64,000 bases of DNA from Ascaphus truei (taxonomy: Eukaryota > Chordata > Amphibia > Anura > Ascaphidae): positions 36,650,980 through 36,714,979 of the forward strand of contig CM071568.1 in NCBI GenBank assembly GCA_036426205.1, read 5' to 3'. The notes under the pieces are model-generated. The model was not told where the DNA came from. It saw only the letters and a program-made list of their open reading frames with translations, and did no database searches. Below are positions 10,283-21,759 of this stretch, in pieces (within the stretch, counting starts at the first letter, position 1; the number at the start of each line of letters is the position of its first letter). Position numbers and translations under genes: made by a program.

Positions 10283-12439
10283 CCACTCACACGGGCCTGT
10301 GTGAGTAAAAGCCTCTCAGGGCTAAACTCTGCAGATGATCTTTTCTTGAAGTCCACGTCTTCCCCTCCACTGCAGGCGGATTCACAGGTCCTCAGAGTAT
10401 TCAATGTCCCCCGAGGTGGGAGAAAAGAGTTAAAATAGACATCAGTACAAATACTTCTTAGTGCCCATAGAGAAAATGTTGGGTGATCTCCCCAGGGAGA
10501 ATGGGTGTGAAAGGAAGGCTATAGTTAATACTCACAGGGGCATGTGTGAGTCAAACCCCATAATTTAAAAGGTAATTTAATAGTACAAAGATAAAAAACA
10601 CAAGTAATACAAACGAAAAATGAAATCATATAGAGCCTTTGGAGGCTTCCGTAGCCAAACAGTCAGGGGTCGCGTTCCTAACGCCATCTTTAGTTCCTAC
10701 ACTCCGAAGCGCTGCAGAGACCGGAGAGGAGGAACCGAAACGAAGGACAGCACCCCCACTGATTTCATTTTTCGTTTGTATTACTTGTGTTTTTACCTTT
10801 GTACTATTAAATTACCTTTTAAATTCCGGTGGACCAAATCTTTGTGGGACCCTTGGAGCCAATTGGGGGGCATACACAATGCAGCTGGGGCAGGAACCCT
10901 TATGGGTTTTAACTCACACATGCCCGTGTGAATATTCATTTAAGCCTTCCTATCACACCCATTCTCCCTGGGGAGATCACCCAACATTTTCTCTATGGGC
11001 ATTAAGAAGTATTTATACTGATGTCTATTTTAATTCCTTTCTTCCACCTCGGGGGACATTGAATACTCTGAGGACCTGTGAATCCACCTGCAGTGGAGGG
11101 GAAGACATGGACTTCAAGTAAAGATCATCTACAGAGTTTAGCCCTGAAAGGATTTTACTCACACAGGCCCGTGTGAGTATATATATTCACTTTAGCATTT
11201 TCATTTTCATCATCTCACAACCTAAGCATACTGTTCTTTTAAAAACATTGTCATTGTTCTATGCTGATGTGCGCTACCCTTGCTTTTCTATTTTCAACAC
11301 TACACATATGTTTGTTCTCTGTCATATTATCATATCCCAGGTTTTATTTTTCATTCTGTAAGACACTGTGATTATTTATGTTATTGGCTATTTATAGTTA
11401 TATGTGTAGCCAGGTCCCCTTTTGCTCTCCAGTCTTTCTTTTCCCCCTCCCTCACCCTTATCGCGGCGGGGGGCTACTGTGGGGGCAACTGCATCACCGG
11501 GGGTTCCCGGCGGCGTCGGAGGCAGGGCGCCGCCATGTTTGCTGTGCTCGCACATGTGTGGTAGGATGAACAAATTTGGTCTAAAAACCTGGGAAATGGA
11601 TTTGGACTGGTTCACCCATCTCTAGTAATAACATGAATAATGACATACTAGTTTATGCCGCTAATAACTTCAGCTGAAAAATGTAATACAAACTTTCATA
11701 AAATGGACTTGTATATATCAGTCTTCATGCATATGACAGATAATGTATTGTTTGAAATACTTTTGATGTATTGCTTCATGTTGAAAATCTGATGCAATTT
11801 AAATTAAAATAGCATTATAAGTATTTTTTTTTATTTAGAACTAGTGTTAGTTAATATAGATTATTAGTGTAATATTATTTATAATTGCCATACTGTGAAA
11901 ATAGTACATTTTGTTCACCTACAGTATATAAGGAAACATCCGTGCTGCGTCAAATACATTTTTGGATGGATACATACACTGTAGCATCCTAATTCTGCTC
12001 TAACACTATTAACAGATGTTTTAGGATTCCTGTCAAGTTGAATTTGGCAGACGATTTTGACACACATTTGGCTTATTTTGGAGCATAGAAATGTATATAT
12101 TTTTGTACATACAGTACCATTTTCAGCTGTAAGCCAGTTACTTTCTGTGTGCCAAAAACATGAGAAAACTAATTCTTGATGGCTGTTGGTGCAATTTTTA
12201 ATGAGATTGCCATATGCCCATTTGGTGTCCCATACCCCCCATTGGTGATGCTTTGTACATAGGACCAATTGTCTCCCAGCTGCAAAACTAAAACAAAAAA
12301 ATAACAGATTTAGCAAAGAACAAAGTTCAGTTGCTTTTGATTAGAGTTTCTGCTGCATTGGTTTGGCAGCAGGCTCCCAGCGAGATTTCGGGGTAGTAGA
12401 GAAATATAGAGAGTATATATAATATAGATATAAATATTG

Positions 12440-12482
<43 letters not shown>

Positions 12483-12785
12483 ATATATAATATAGCATCT
12501 CAAGGGACACAAGGTCGATGGTAATACTGGGCAACAAAATCTGCACCATAAGTACAAAAGCAAATATTGCTTTAAGAAGCAATATGATTTTTTGCTTTTG
12601 CCCAGAAATGGCATTATGAGTTGAATAATAAAAAAAAAAAAATGCAGTAATTATTATCTAATACTACAGAACGGATTTATATATATAATAAAAACATGTA
12701 CTATTTCACATGTTCTGCTGCTTTAATGTATCATTTATTTTACAGCTCTTTGGAGGTCCTTTCTCATTCTTTTTAATTGTATATG

Positions 12786-13456
12786 TGTAACAGTGTTTCC
12801 CCCCACCCAATCGCAGATAGGGGCCATTAGAGGGTGTGTGGTGCATATACCTGCTGGCAACAGGAGGGCTGAGTCGATGGTAGTGGGGACACAGGAAAAG
12901 GCTTCTGGGGTTCATACTGCACATATCTCCTTAACAGTCCAGCGCCTCTATCTGCCGTGGACTCCAGGAACTGAAGGTGATCTTCCACGGTAGAACGTAT
13001 TACCTCTCCCCCCTGTAAGGTCACGCATCAGGCAGAAGGTATACTGCAAACAGGAACGTGTTTATTACTATACTTTGTAGTAACAGGAACAAGGCAGGAT
13101 CTGCCCAATACAGTCTCTCAGGATTCACCGGATGATTGTTCCTGGACTGGCATCCGCAGCTGTCCTAGCTCTTCCCCACCCCCCTAGTGGAGACAAATGT
13201 ATGGTCCACACTAACTCTCCCCCGGAGGGAAGAGCACATGGGAAGGCCCCAATCTCAGGCTCCCAGTTGTGTGACCTGCCTTCCTCAGAGGGGAAGGAAC
13301 ACTTCTAACTTTAGGGCGGTCCTGCCCTTATGTGCAGCCAGGAGGCGGGCACCCTATTGTCTCAGCTACAACAGGATGTACCACCCCCTGCTGTCACTCA
13401 AGTGCAATACCATAGGAAGGGGGAAAACCCCATACCAACTACTGGCAACCGTGACA
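12786..13456 (-). mobile_element. Putative solo LTR, copy B
   Basis: The copy B version reads TGTAACAGTG...CCGTGACA on the plus strand, so on the minus strand it starts TGTCACGG and ends GTTACA, a short TIR typical of LTRs. A minus-strand AATAAA lies near 13060. No exact target duplication was seen. Confidence 0.5.
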
Positions 13457-13671
13457 ATACCAGGGTTTACTGCCAGCCCTAAGGCATAATAGTAGCCATA
13501 CCCATACATACATATGTATTAAAAGTTACTTTGTCCAAGTCATTATATATCTCTAGGGGTTACCATATTTTATCCACTTGTAGTATTTTAGGAGTACATC
13601 TTTTCTAAATGATTGCTTTCTGACACATTTAAAAACAAGGTGAAATACAGCTGTGACAGTGATGCTGGCAA

Positions 13672-13745
13672 TCAGCTAGCTTAGCTCACCCTGCTAGAGC
13701 TGTGGCCTAGAAAATCAGTGGTTGTGGGTTCTAGTCCTATAGGGG
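13672..13745 (+). repeat. tRNA-derived SINE head, copy B
   Basis: GCTAGCTTAGCTCACC gives a good pol III box A and GGTTCTAGTCC (13727-13737) a box B with two differences from the consensus, about 40 bases apart. The rest of the cloverleaf is degenerate, so this is a SINE head rather than a tRNA gene. Confidence 0.55.
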
Positions 13746-14135
13746 ATGACACTATTCCAGTCATTAGGTTGCTGTCTTCGACTTATTATCAACTCTATGT
13801 AGTTGATATGAAAATCATATCAGGAAGTATGGGAAAGAATTCATTTAAAAATATTTTGCATAGGCATTAGCATTTCTCCAAGTCGGGTAACTCAGGTGTG
13901 CTTCATTATCAGCAGAGGCATCTCCTTAATTTATTTGGAGGGATGTTTGAGGAGATATATATACAACTGGTGACTGATAATGAAATTAGAAATATCTCTG
14001 TCTCTCAAAAAAAAAAATCCGAAATTGCAGATTGCTCTTTTTGAAAGTGATTAGAGGATCAATGACCCCAGTCGATACAAGGCGGATCCAAATCCGCAAA
14101 AAATGTTTTGCTCTTTTCTACTACTAACTCTGCAT

Positions 14136-15258
14136 TCATAGTTACATAGTAGATTTGATTGAATAAAGACATATGTCCATCAAGTTCAACCTATGCTAAA
14201 TTTAGACAACAGATACTTTATCCTATATTTGTACTTACAGTATATTGATCCAGTGGAAGGCAAACAAAAAAAACCCATTGAAATATAATCTAATGATAAC
14301 TCATAAATATATCCGTTTCTGAATATTGGCAATCAGATTCGCCTTGGATCAACATCCTTCCATGTTTACTTATTTGGTATAGGCCCGTATTGCCTTTGTT
14401 TTTTAAAAGATGTCCAACCTTTTTTTGAAGATATCTATTGTATCTGCCATCACAGTTTACATGGGTAATGCATACCAAATGTTAACTGCCCTTACTGTAA
14501 ATAACCTTTTCCTTTATTGCAGGTGAAATCTCCTTTCCTCCAACCTAAAGGGATGACCCAGTGTTGTTTGTACTGCCCTTGGCATGAATAGTTATTTTGA
14601 AAGATCCTTTTATTGTCCCAGAATATATTTGTATGTAGTTATCATATCCCCTCTTAGACAACTCTTTCCTAATGTAAACAGATCTAATTTAGATAGCCTT
14701 TCCTCATTAATCAGATTATCCATCCCCTTTATTAATTGGGTTGCTTTTCTCTGCACTTTAGTTCCATAATGTATTTTCTTGTACTTTCTAAGTGTTGCCC
14801 AAAATGGTACTCCATATTCAAGGTGTGGTGTTACTAATGTTTTATAAAGGGGCATAATTATGTTAAATATTTTCCATTCATTTCCCATTTAATGCAAGAT
14901 AAGATCTTGTTTGCCTTTGCAGCTGCTGCATGACTTTGGGCACCATTGCTAAGCCTTCTGTGTATAATCACTCCTAAATCCTTCTCCATCAAGGAGTCCC
15001 TTAATTTATCTCCATTTAATTTGTAAGTTACCTGATTATTCTTGTTTCCCAAATGCATAACCTTACATTTATCTGTATTAAACCTCATCTGCCATTAACC
15101 TGCCCAAGTTTCTAGTCTATCCAAGTCCTTCTGGAGAGAAATGACATCCTGCTATGATTCTCCCACTTTATAAAATGTAGTGTCATTAGCAAAGCTGGAG
15201 ACTTTGATCTCTACGCCAACCTCAAGGTCATTAATAAACAAGTTAAAAAGCAGGGGTC
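14136..15258 (-). pseudogene. CR1-type LINE reverse transcriptase C-terminus and 3' UTR
   Basis: On the minus strand, from 15258 down, the sequence reads PLLFNLFINDLE, then SSFANDTTF (complement of about 15176-15202) where the catalytic FADD has become FAND, then KCKVMHLGN, KDLGVI, AAAAKANKIL, LYKTLVTPHLEYGV and VQRKATQLIKG. These are the reverse transcriptase motif C and the conserved C-terminal region of CR1 elements. The 3' UTR ends at the CATAGTTACATAG box near 14136. The upstream half of the domain continues at 18701 beyond a 3.4-kb insertion. Frameshifts and the lost catalytic Asp make it dead. Confidence 0.8.
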
Positions 15259-15760
15259 TGTAGGAGATGTGTGCAGAGGTATATTTAATGGAGACCGATT
15301 TGGGTGAAATTAAATCCTGGCTTTATTGAGCCTGTTCCTTTAACAAGGCAAAACATTCAAAATATACAAAATAAAGGCCTACTCTGCTTTGGAGAATATC
15401 TAAACCTTTACTCCAGCCCTCTCTAACTGAATGGCTAGCTAAGCTGGTTACCACCCCAAACATACATACAATATTCATTTTTTCTGAATTGGCGGAGCAT
15501 CTGTTTCTTTTTAACCATCTTTATCTTATAGATTAGTTTAGGTGTAATTTAGAGTGCTACTAAGGGGATTGTCTATGTTCTTTTCATCTGTGTGTCTTAT
15601 ATAGTTTTCACTATCCCCTAGCACCATCAGGTCCTATTTAATTTATATACTGACTTTAATTGGGGTATATATTTTATTTTACCCTTATAGTTAGTTTTAT
15701 TAAAGGGCTTGAGTTAACCTTATATATTATGTGTTGAGCAACTTCTCCTTTTGTGTGTTC

Positions 15761-15765
<5 letters not shown>

Positions 15766-15804
<39 letters not shown>

Positions 15805-15805
15805 A
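15766..15805. repeat. (TA)n(CA)n microsatellite
   Basis: A TA run passes into CA repeats and then a short A run. Confidence 0.9.
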
Positions 15806-16032
15806 AAAACCCAACAAGAAAGTCTCTTATCTGTTCTGTTGTTTTTGCTGTAGGGGAAGGCCTCTCTGCTCTCCTGGCTCAGCACCCTTGTGTGCAATGA
15901 AAATGTCCGTGTCCAGGTTTAGAGGTTTTGTACCTTCATGTCTTGCTGTCAACACACGGTCTTGTGTGCTTCAAGATTCTCTCATTGCAACACCTTATGT
16001 GCTGAGGAAATTTCTGCAGTCCTCCTCCTTAT

Positions 16033-17643
16033 TGTCACGGGAGACCAATTTTATTAACACCTTTTTATACCGGGATCATTGATTGAGCAAAGCAACGTGG
16101 TAAAATAAATTGTAATTTATTTCAGGAAAAGACATACACACAATGTAACACAATGTGCACGGCTAACACACTTACTGGAAATGGGGTTAACGAATAAACT
16201 TGTCCTTTAAACGAAATTCTCAAAAATGACCTCTGTAGAAGCCCTTTCCAATGACCGGTAGGTACTCACATAAGTCCTGGCACTGATTTTGGCATGCAAT
16301 GCCAGACACGACCACTACGTTCTTCAGAAGTGGGGCTTAGAAGAATTCTTGAGTCAAAATCTTTGAAGCCAACTCACTTCTATTCAATACAGAGCATCTT
16401 TGAATTTGCCTCTGATGGTTTGGCGCTTGGAATCTGCGCTTCTCATTGGCTGCAAGGTTTCTTATGGGTTTCGGAGTCCCATTCACAAATCTCTACAGCC
16501 TATTAGAGCGTGGGAATTTTCCTGCCAGCTAATCGCTGATTTTCCGGTATTGTAAAACAGAGTGGGCACCTTTTTTCATCCTGCAAAGGGGCATGCGCTA
16601 ACCTGGCACCTCTGCCTCTTTGCATACTGAGCCCACCCACTGTCCAGGTTCCACAGAGTCTGCACTCTGGCAAATGGTGGCCGGATATCCCTGTGTTAGC
16701 CCAGGATTCGGGAACTCAAATAGAACTGCAGTACCCTTCCTGTTCTAACACCTTGGCATCCCTGAGGCTTTCAAGTCAGGACTCGGCACAGACCCATAGG
16801 CACCAAGCCTGGTAGCCTTCTGTTCTCCTGGAATCCATGACTTGGAAATCCCACAGTTCAATTATAGTTTATCAGTACATACCTATTAAATTTAACTCTT
16901 TAATAAAATATACTGTGTCCTGTCTTCAGTGTGATAAAAATATATAAGTCCCTGTTCTGGTGTCAGGGATGGAGTGAGTGTATATGTTGCCTACACTCAC
17001 TAGCCTCATTCTTGACAAACATTAGAAATGACTTTTAATCCTTTTACACACAAGAAATCACTCTCAGATTGATCAAATACCTGGAGTACCCCCTGAACCC
17101 CTAAACCAGGTCCAGGGTACCCAGGCATGTATCTGGGCACCTCTCCTTATACTAAGGACTCCTCTTTATACTAAGGACCCCAAGTATGATTGCAGGTATA
17201 CATTAAATCCTTGATGCCTGTTTAACTTGTCTGGAAGGTGCTGCAGCAGGAATCCTGGCAGTTAGTCATAATAGCGTTGTCAGAGTCAGAGTTTGCCCGG
17301 AGCCATATGCTTGGCTGCATCCGAGAATCTCACTCAATTCCCGGATCCAACTCCTGGGGTATCCCATAACTCTGGAACCCCGATACATAGACACATTCTG
17401 TAAAGACTTTCTCTGGCAAACCCACCCTGAAACTTACAGCTTAGAAATCTCCCTGTCCCAGCACCCCAGGAAAGGTGAAACACATATATTTTTAATGTCA
17501 CATAATTTGCATATAGTCACAGTAATGCATTTAGGACATCTGGGTCCAAGAGCTGAAACTCTAGGACCCCAGCACATGGATCAGGGGTAACCAAGTGGGC
17601 TGAACCTTTATTAGTGAGCCTGGTTAACCCCTTCACCGTCACA
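16033..17643 (-). mobile_element. Solo LTR, 1.6 kb, target duplication CTTAT
   Basis: It begins TGTCACGGGAGACC and ends CACCGTCACA, giving near-matching inverted ends, and is bounded by CTTAT at 16028-16032 and 17644-17648. The second copy of the host repeat (near 18520-18560) shows the uninterrupted site, CCTTATCAGC, confirming the insertion. On the minus strand an AATAAA lies about 25 bases before the CA end, which fixes its orientation. No internal coding region remains, so this is a solo LTR. Confidence 0.85.
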
Positions 17644-17828
17644 CTTATGTCAGCCCAAATGGGAGCAAAGGAATCTCTCTCCTGTGTCTCACATGAGGAT
17701 TTTTACAGAGCTCTCATTAGTCCAGGTGGAGACTAGCTAATTGATTGGCAGCAATTCATTCTCTCTCTCTCTAATCGATTCTCAGAGCTCAGAGGCTGCT
17801 TTATTTAAACAGGGATAAGTCCCTGTTA

Positions 17829-17965
17829 CAAGCATAAAAAGGATAATACTGCCAAACTTGCTGCACACCTCCTATTTTTCTTCAATAGAGCAATGAATCC
17901 ACTCTATTGAGGAAAAATAGGAGAAGTGTGCACCAAGGTTGGCAGTATTATACTTTTTATGCTTG
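17829..17965. repeat. Short foldback hairpin, 62-bp arms
   Basis: The arm 17829-17890 pairs with 17902-17965 across an 11-base loop. Pairing is near-complete with a few bulges. It sits exactly between the two copies of the repeat in the surrounding LTR-type element. Confidence 0.75.
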
Positions 17966-18051
17966 AGGATTTGTTGTTGCTGTAGGGGAAGGCCTTTCTG
18001 CTCTCCTGGCTCAGCACCCTTGTGTGCTATGGAAATGTCTGTGTCCAGGTA

Positions 18052-18412
18052 TACACTACCGACACACTTTATTAAAGTGTGGCCGGTACCGCAAGCCGGG
18101 AGATTTCCCGGCTTGCTAGTGGCCGCCCCTCGGCGTGCCGCGCGTCATAGACGCGCGGTCACGCGTCTTCGGGAGCCTGCGCCCCCTGCACGCGCGTCCA
18201 GGGCTCCCCGAGGGAGCCCTGGTGTCCCGCGATCGCGGGACGGCGGCAGGGGGTTCCGGGGGACCCGGCGGACCCGGCAGCGGTAGGGAGAGTGCCCCGA
18301 TCGGAGGGCGCTCTTCCGCTGCTTCGGCGCGCGCCCGTCACCCTCGGGCGCGCGCCAGGCTACTGCTGCGGCCAAGAACGGGCAAATGCTCGAATAAACT
18401 TGGCCGCAGCAG
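18052..18412. mobile_element. GC-rich MITE with subterminal hairpins, TA target
   Basis: Comparison with the paralogous uninterrupted copy near 15926 shows a 361-bp insertion bounded by TA (18050-18051 and 18413-18414). A left-end palindrome surrounds CACTTTATTAAAGTG (about 18067-18081), and a right-end hairpin pairs CTACTGCTGCGGCCAAG (18360-18376) with its complement (18399-18415). The interior is very CpG-rich, and the open frames in it are composition artefacts. TA duplication suggests the Tc1/mariner superfamily. Confidence 0.7.
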
Positions 18413-18700
18413 TAGAGGACTTATTCCCTCATTTCTTCCTGTCAACACACAGTCCTGTGTGCTTCAAGACTCTCTCCTCATTGCAGCACTTTGTGTGCTG
18501 AGGAAAATCTCTGCAGTCCTTCCCCTTATCAGCACAAATGTGAGCTAAGGAATCTCTCTCCTGTGTCTCACATGAGGCCTTTTACAGAGCTTTCATTATT
18601 CCAGGTGGAGTTAATTGAGTGACTGAAACTAACTATCTCTCTGCTGGATTCTCAGAGCTCTGAGACTGCTTTATTTAAACAGGGATAAGTCCCTGTTACA

Positions 18701-18800
18701 GGGTCCCAGTACCGATCTTTGAGATACTCCACTAAGACCTTTAGCCCAACCTATTTAGCCCAACCATTTATTACAACCCTCTGTAGCATGGATTGCTCCT
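18701..18800 (-). pseudogene. LINE reverse transcriptase motif B fragment
   Basis: The minus strand reads SGVSQRSVLGP, the CR1 motif usually S-G-V-P-Q-G-S-V-L-G-P, immediately before the insertion point. It joins the fragment at 14136-15258. Upstream of about 18800 I could not follow the domain. Confidence 0.65.
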
Positions 18801-19217
18801 TTAAAACAAAAGAAAAACTTTGCAGTTTATACATGTCCTCTGAAATAAAGTATCCTGACTGTTTCACCAGGATGACAGTTAATATTGATGATCACATTGC
18901 TAGTCTGAACTTTGGGGTCATTAAAAACATGTTCTGACTGGAGAACAATGGCATCCATCTTCCCAGTAGCTTAAGGTTTCCTTAAAGCATTATAATTAGA
19001 TGTCTAAAACTGTCGCATCAACAGCATGATATTGGCATATAAAATAATAATAAGTATAAGGCATCAGACATCTCCAAAGTTTCAGAATGTATAATATGGC
19101 AATGATTATATGCAAATGTCCAGCGCTGACAAATATAATTTTAAGTATATTTACAGTATACACTACATATTGTATGTAATCCGTACACAAAAATGTTCCG
19201 CTATAATCTGTTATACA
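18801..19217. other. No feature recognised
   Basis: AT-rich sequence, possibly the more decayed part of the same LINE; nothing specific can be supported. Confidence 0.4.
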
Positions 19218-19299
19218 CTATATAGCAGGCCTGCACAACTCATAAAGTGAGAAGGGCCGAACTGCTCCAAGGAAAAAAAATTGGGCCGCACAGGTAAAA

Positions 19300-19352
<53 letters not shown>
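19300..19352. repeat. (GTC)n trinucleotide repeat
   Basis: About 17 perfect CGT/GTC units, followed by degenerate CATCAT repeats. Confidence 0.95.
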
Positions 19353-19353
<1 letters not shown>

Positions 19354-19599
19354 TCTCTTGCACCTCATCATCTCTCCTCCTGCACCTCTCATCATCATCA
19401 TCCATCATCCTCCTATATCTCCCCCAGCATCTCACATCACTCATGCCCATATTCCACCAGCACCCTTCATCATCATCCTCATACTATCTCCCCGGAACCC
19501 CTCACTAAACCTTGCGAACTCCCCACTACTCTCGATACCCCCATCTCTCCCCCCTCACATCACACCAACCTACTTCCATCCACATCAAACACACAATAA

Positions 19600-20900
19600 C
19601 CCCCTCACACCACACACATCCCACCCCCCCTGCACCTCACATCCCTCTCCCCCCTGCACCTCACATCATCTCCCCCCTGCACTCACATCACTCTCCCCCA
19701 TGCACTCAAATCACCCCCCTTGCACCTCACATCACTATCCCCCCTGCACCTCAAATCACCGCCATGCACCTCAAATCACCCCCCCCCCCTGCACCTCCAA
19801 TCACAACCCCTGCACCTCCAATCACTCCCCTGCACCTCCAATCACCCCCCTCACCCAATCACCCCCCTCCACCTCCAATCACCCCCTTGCACCTCCATCA
19901 CCCCTTGCATCACCTCCATCACCCCCACATGCATCTCCATACCCCCATGCACCTCAAATCAACCCCTGCACCTCCAATCACCCCCTGCCTCATCACCCCC
20001 TGCACCTCCTACCCCCTGCACCCCAATCACCCCCCTGCACCTCCAAACACCCCCTGCACCTCAATGACCCTCCCCTGCACCTCCAATGACCCTCCCCCTA
20101 CCCCTCCAATGACCCTCCCCTGCACCTCCAATGACCCCCCTTGCACTCCATACCCCTCATACCCCTTGCACCTCCAATGACCCCCCTGCACATACAATGA
20201 CCCCCCCTGCACATACAATGACCCCCCCTGCACCTCACCTTCCCCCCCTCCCTAGCACCTCACTTTCCCCACCCCCTCCTCAGCACCTCACCTCCCCCCT
20301 CCCCAGCACCTCACTCCCCCCCGCCCCAGCAACTCACTTCCCCCCCTCCCCAGCACCTCGCTTTGGGAACTTAGAGGAATTTCTTTACTCTTCACTCCCC
20401 CCCTCCCCAGCACCTCACATTACCCTCCTCCCCAGCACCTCACTTCCCACCTCCCCCTCCCCAGCACCTCACTTCCCCCCCCTTCCACAGCACCTCACTT
20501 CCCCCCCTTCCCAGCACCTCACTTCCCCCCCTCCCCGCACTCACTCTCACTTCCCCCTCCCCAGCACCTCACTTCCCTCCACCCCCTCCCCAGACCTCAC
20601 TTCCCCACCCCTCCCCAGCACTCACTTCCCCCCACCACCTCCCCAGCACCTCACTTCCCCCCACCCCCTCCCCAGTACCTCACTTCCCCCCACCACCTCC
20701 CCAGCACCTCACTTCCCCCCTCCCCAACACCTCACTTCCCCCCTCCCCACACCTCACTTCCCCCCTCTCCTCTCCCGACCACCTCACTTCCCCCCCTCCC
20801 CCACAGCTCATTACCCCTTTCCCCCCCTCCCCAGCACCTCACTTCCCCCAACCCCCTCCCCAGGACCTCACTTCCCCCCACCCCCTCCCCAGCACCTCAC
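19600..20900. repeat. C-rich minisatellite, two unit types
   Basis: The first part (about 19620-20230) repeats a unit like CCCCCCTGCACCTCAAATCA, 18-20 bp. The second (about 20230-20900) repeats CCCCTCCCCAGCACCTCACTT-like units, 19-25 bp. The CACCTCA core is common to both, so one probably evolved from the other. It is strongly strand-asymmetric (C on plus, G on minus). Confidence 0.9.
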
Positions 20901-21209
20901 CTTCCGGCGGCAGAGCACTCAGAACAGCACGCTCGCGGGCACAGGAAGTGCCACACGCATAGAGTGTGCAGTCCTGACAGCAGGAGCAGGCTCAAGGGGG
21001 AGCAGGAGCAGGCTCGAGGGGGAGGAGGGGGGAGAGCGGGCTCCCGGGCGCGGTGAAAGCGGGCTCATGGGGGGGAAAGTGGGCTCGTGGGGGGGAAACC
21101 GGGCTCGTGGGGGGGAAAGCGGGCTCAGGAGGGAGGAGGACGGGGAAAGCAACCGCGGGCCACACAATGAGTGCAGGGGGCCGCGTGTTGTGCAGGCCTG
21201 CTATATAGG

Positions 21210-21750
21210 CTTAATCGGTCATCATTGTTAATCCTGTTTGCAAAACTCCATCATCATGTACTCCATTTGTGTGACTGGTTCTCAATTAAACCTAATGGGG
21301 GCACATTTGCTAAGGTAATTGTCCATGACACACATTCCTTGCCCACAATCTGATGTATGCAGAACCTTGAATTATTATTAATGTACATTAATGTTTCCCT
21401 CTTCACGATGAGCGTTGTGTGCTGTGTTTTTTTTTTCTCCATTGAGGCTTATGTGTGAGCTGTGGTTGAAGTATTTTGCCCCTCTACAGTGGTGACAGCA
21501 CGTGAAAAGTATGGGAAGAGAGTCTTATTTCTTTGGCTGTCACACATACCAGGTGCAGAGAGGCATTGCTTTAGGGGGGACCTATGTCCCCATTGAATCC
21601 CTGGAAGGGTTGAGCACCAGAATCATCATGTCAAATGTGACCCATTTCTCCCAGGCTGCCTAATTTGCTTTCATCTGCAAGCCCTAGGAGACTTAATATC
21701 TCTAATAATATTAATATTGTTGGGCTGCAGGGATAGGGCGCATATGAAAA
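21210..21750. other. No feature recognised
   Basis: Mixed-composition sequence without supported genes or repeats. Confidence 0.4.
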
Positions 21751-21759
21751 TGCTCTTAA

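Larger units (their letters stand above)
10284..14382. repeat. Tandem duplication, copy B (4.1 kb)
   Basis: The partner of copy A begins at CCACTCACACGGGCC directly after copy A ends. The left foldback arm is shortened here (10284-10636), with two internal deletions relative to copy A, one near 10562 and one at the arm junction near 10630. The right arm is 10640-11300. Downstream of about 11160 the two copies align throughout apart from short indels. Confidence 0.85.
15259..18700. mobile_element. LTR-type element inserted in a LINE, target duplication GGGTC
   Basis: The block starts TGTAGGAGATGTG and ends TCCCTGTTACA, and is flanked on both sides by GGGTC (15254-15258 and 18701-18705). Removing one copy plus the block restores the LINE reading SGVSQRSVLGP followed by PLLFNLF. 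A shared sequence that includes CTGTAGGGGAAGG and ends TCCCTGTTACA occurs twice (about 15853-17830 with a nested insertion, and 17980-18700), consistent with two LTRs and almost no internal region. No retroviral protein remains. Confidence 0.7.
19226..21200. mobile_element. Complete non-autonomous hAT element, 1975 bp
   Basis: The ends are exact inverted repeats, CAGGCCTGCACAAC on the left and GTTGTGCAGGCCTG on the right, with an exact 8-bp duplication CTATATAG (19218-19225 and 21201-21208). GGGCCGCACAGG near the left end mirrors the GGCCGCGTG block near the right. Inside are a (GTC)n run, about 1.3 kb of C-rich minisatellite and a GC-rich tail. Long open frames cross the minisatellite but are repeats of Pro, Ser, His and Thr with no domain. 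No transposase is encoded. Confidence 0.92.

Noticed and set aside
13672..13745. Functional tRNA gene
   Set aside because: Box A and box B are present, but acceptor and anticodon stems do not pair well and SINE-like sequence follows.
18135..18548. Arg/Ala-rich open frames on both strands
   Set aside because: They result from the GC-rich MITE at 18052-18412.
19358..20930. Long open frames of 220-366 codons rich in Pro, His, Ser and Thr
   Set aside because: They lie entirely in the C-rich minisatellite, are open in several frames at once, and show no domain.
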